Assembly: GCA_023409175.1 (NCBI GenBank) | Contig: JAEYIG010000053.1 | Coordinates: 1-7,514, forward strand | Direction: 5' to 3' | Length of the DNA stretch: 7,514 nt | Origin: Pseudomonadota bacterium | GTDB lineage: Bacteria; Pseudomonadota; Gammaproteobacteria; Burkholderiales; Burkholderiaceae_D | Shown: positions 7,342 through 7,514 of the stretch, piece after piece | Numbering within the stretch: position 1 is the stretch's first letter | How the letters are laid out: every line of letters starts with the position of its first letter | Translations under genes and position numbers: made by a program | The notes under the pieces: model-generated | What the model was told of the DNA's origin: nothing | Database searches by the model: none | The model's input: only the letters and a program-made list of their open reading frames with translations

Positions 7342-7373
7342 TCTCCGGTCAGACTGTTTGTCTGAACCGGAGA
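7342..7373 (-). promoter_or_regulatory. Hairpin in the ahpC-ahpF intergenic region
   Basis: TCTCCGGTCAGAC (7342-7354) pairs with GTCTG and ACCGGAGA (7360-7373), leaving one extra A as a bulge and a five-base loop. The 13-pair stem lies 12 bases after the ahpC stop and well before the ahpF ribosome site. No T tract follows on the minus strand, so it is not a full intrinsic terminator. It could protect the ahpC mRNA 3' end or partly block read-through, lowering ahpF relative to ahpC. Confidence 0.7.
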
Positions 7374-7385
7374 AAGGAGAGATGT

Positions 7386-7514
7386 TTAGATCTTGCCGAC
7401 CAGATCAAGGGATGGAGCCAGTGTTTCTTCTCCTGGCTGCCAGGAAGCCGGGCATACCTGGCCTTTGTGGGTCGCAACGTATTGGGCAGCCTGAACCTTG
7501 CGGATCAGTTCGGT
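7386..7514 (-). CDS. ahpC: Peroxiredoxin AhpC (C-terminal part)
   Basis: The last 42 residues are present; the gene starts beyond the right edge. The translation holds [20 protein letters not shown] and ends with [11 protein letters not shown], the standard AhpC C-terminus. The cysteine in QVCPA is the resolving cysteine, which forms a disulfide with the peroxidatic cysteine of the partner subunit and is then reduced by AhpF. The peroxidatic site is outside the window. AhpC reduces hydrogen peroxide, organic peroxides and peroxynitrite in the cytoplasm. The promoter, and any OxyR site, would lie upstream out of view. The pairing with ahpF downstream supports the call. Confidence 0.96.
   Translation of the reverse strand, partial: TELIRKVQAAQYVATHKGQVCPASWQPGEETLAPSLDLVGKI

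Noticed and set aside
1..7514. A linked sulfur or redox gene cluster (fdhD, metY, queH, ahpCF)
   Set aside because: The genes lie in separate, convergent transcription units with terminators between; the theme is too loose to claim a system.

Overview
The window looks like an ordinary chromosomal stretch of a mid-GC proteobacterium. Protein wording, especially the MetY N-terminus and the YTRIMNPT region, resembles Burkholderiales. A betaproteobacterium such as an Oxalobacteraceae member (Oxalobacter-like) is my best guess, but it rests on remembered family resemblance and no search was run. Eight protein genes are visible, two of them cut by the window edges. I see no RNA gene, CRISPR array, insertion sequence, integrase or phage gene.

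Left part, plus strand (1-3928): the 3' end of fdhD (formate dehydrogenase maturation sulfurtransferase), then metY (O-acetylhomoserine sulfhydrylase) with a plausible sigma70-type promoter before it and a strong intrinsic terminator after it. Next comes a probable two-gene unit: an exported DUF4139 protein with a clear signal peptide, followed 32 bases later by queH (epoxyqueuosine reductase, non-cobalamin type).

Right part, minus strand (3960-7514): read in the direction of transcription, the order is ahpC (C-terminal end only), an intergenic hairpin, ahpF, a strong terminator, then a non-canonical SIR2-family gene followed 27 bases later by thiM (hydroxyethylthiazole kinase). queH and thiM converge at about 3929-3959, where there is only a weak hairpin.

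Functional links: AhpC and AhpF form the NADH-driven peroxide-reducing pair, and the hairpin between them may set unequal expression. MetY fixes sulfide into homocysteine, ThiM salvages the thiazole half of thiamine, QueH completes queuosine for tRNA, and FdhD matures formate dehydrogenase. Together they look like housekeeping and stress metabolism, not a dedicated accessory system. The points most worth a second look are the divergent sirtuin and its pairing with thiM, the ahpC-ahpF hairpin, and altered glycine-rich loop residues in AhpF.
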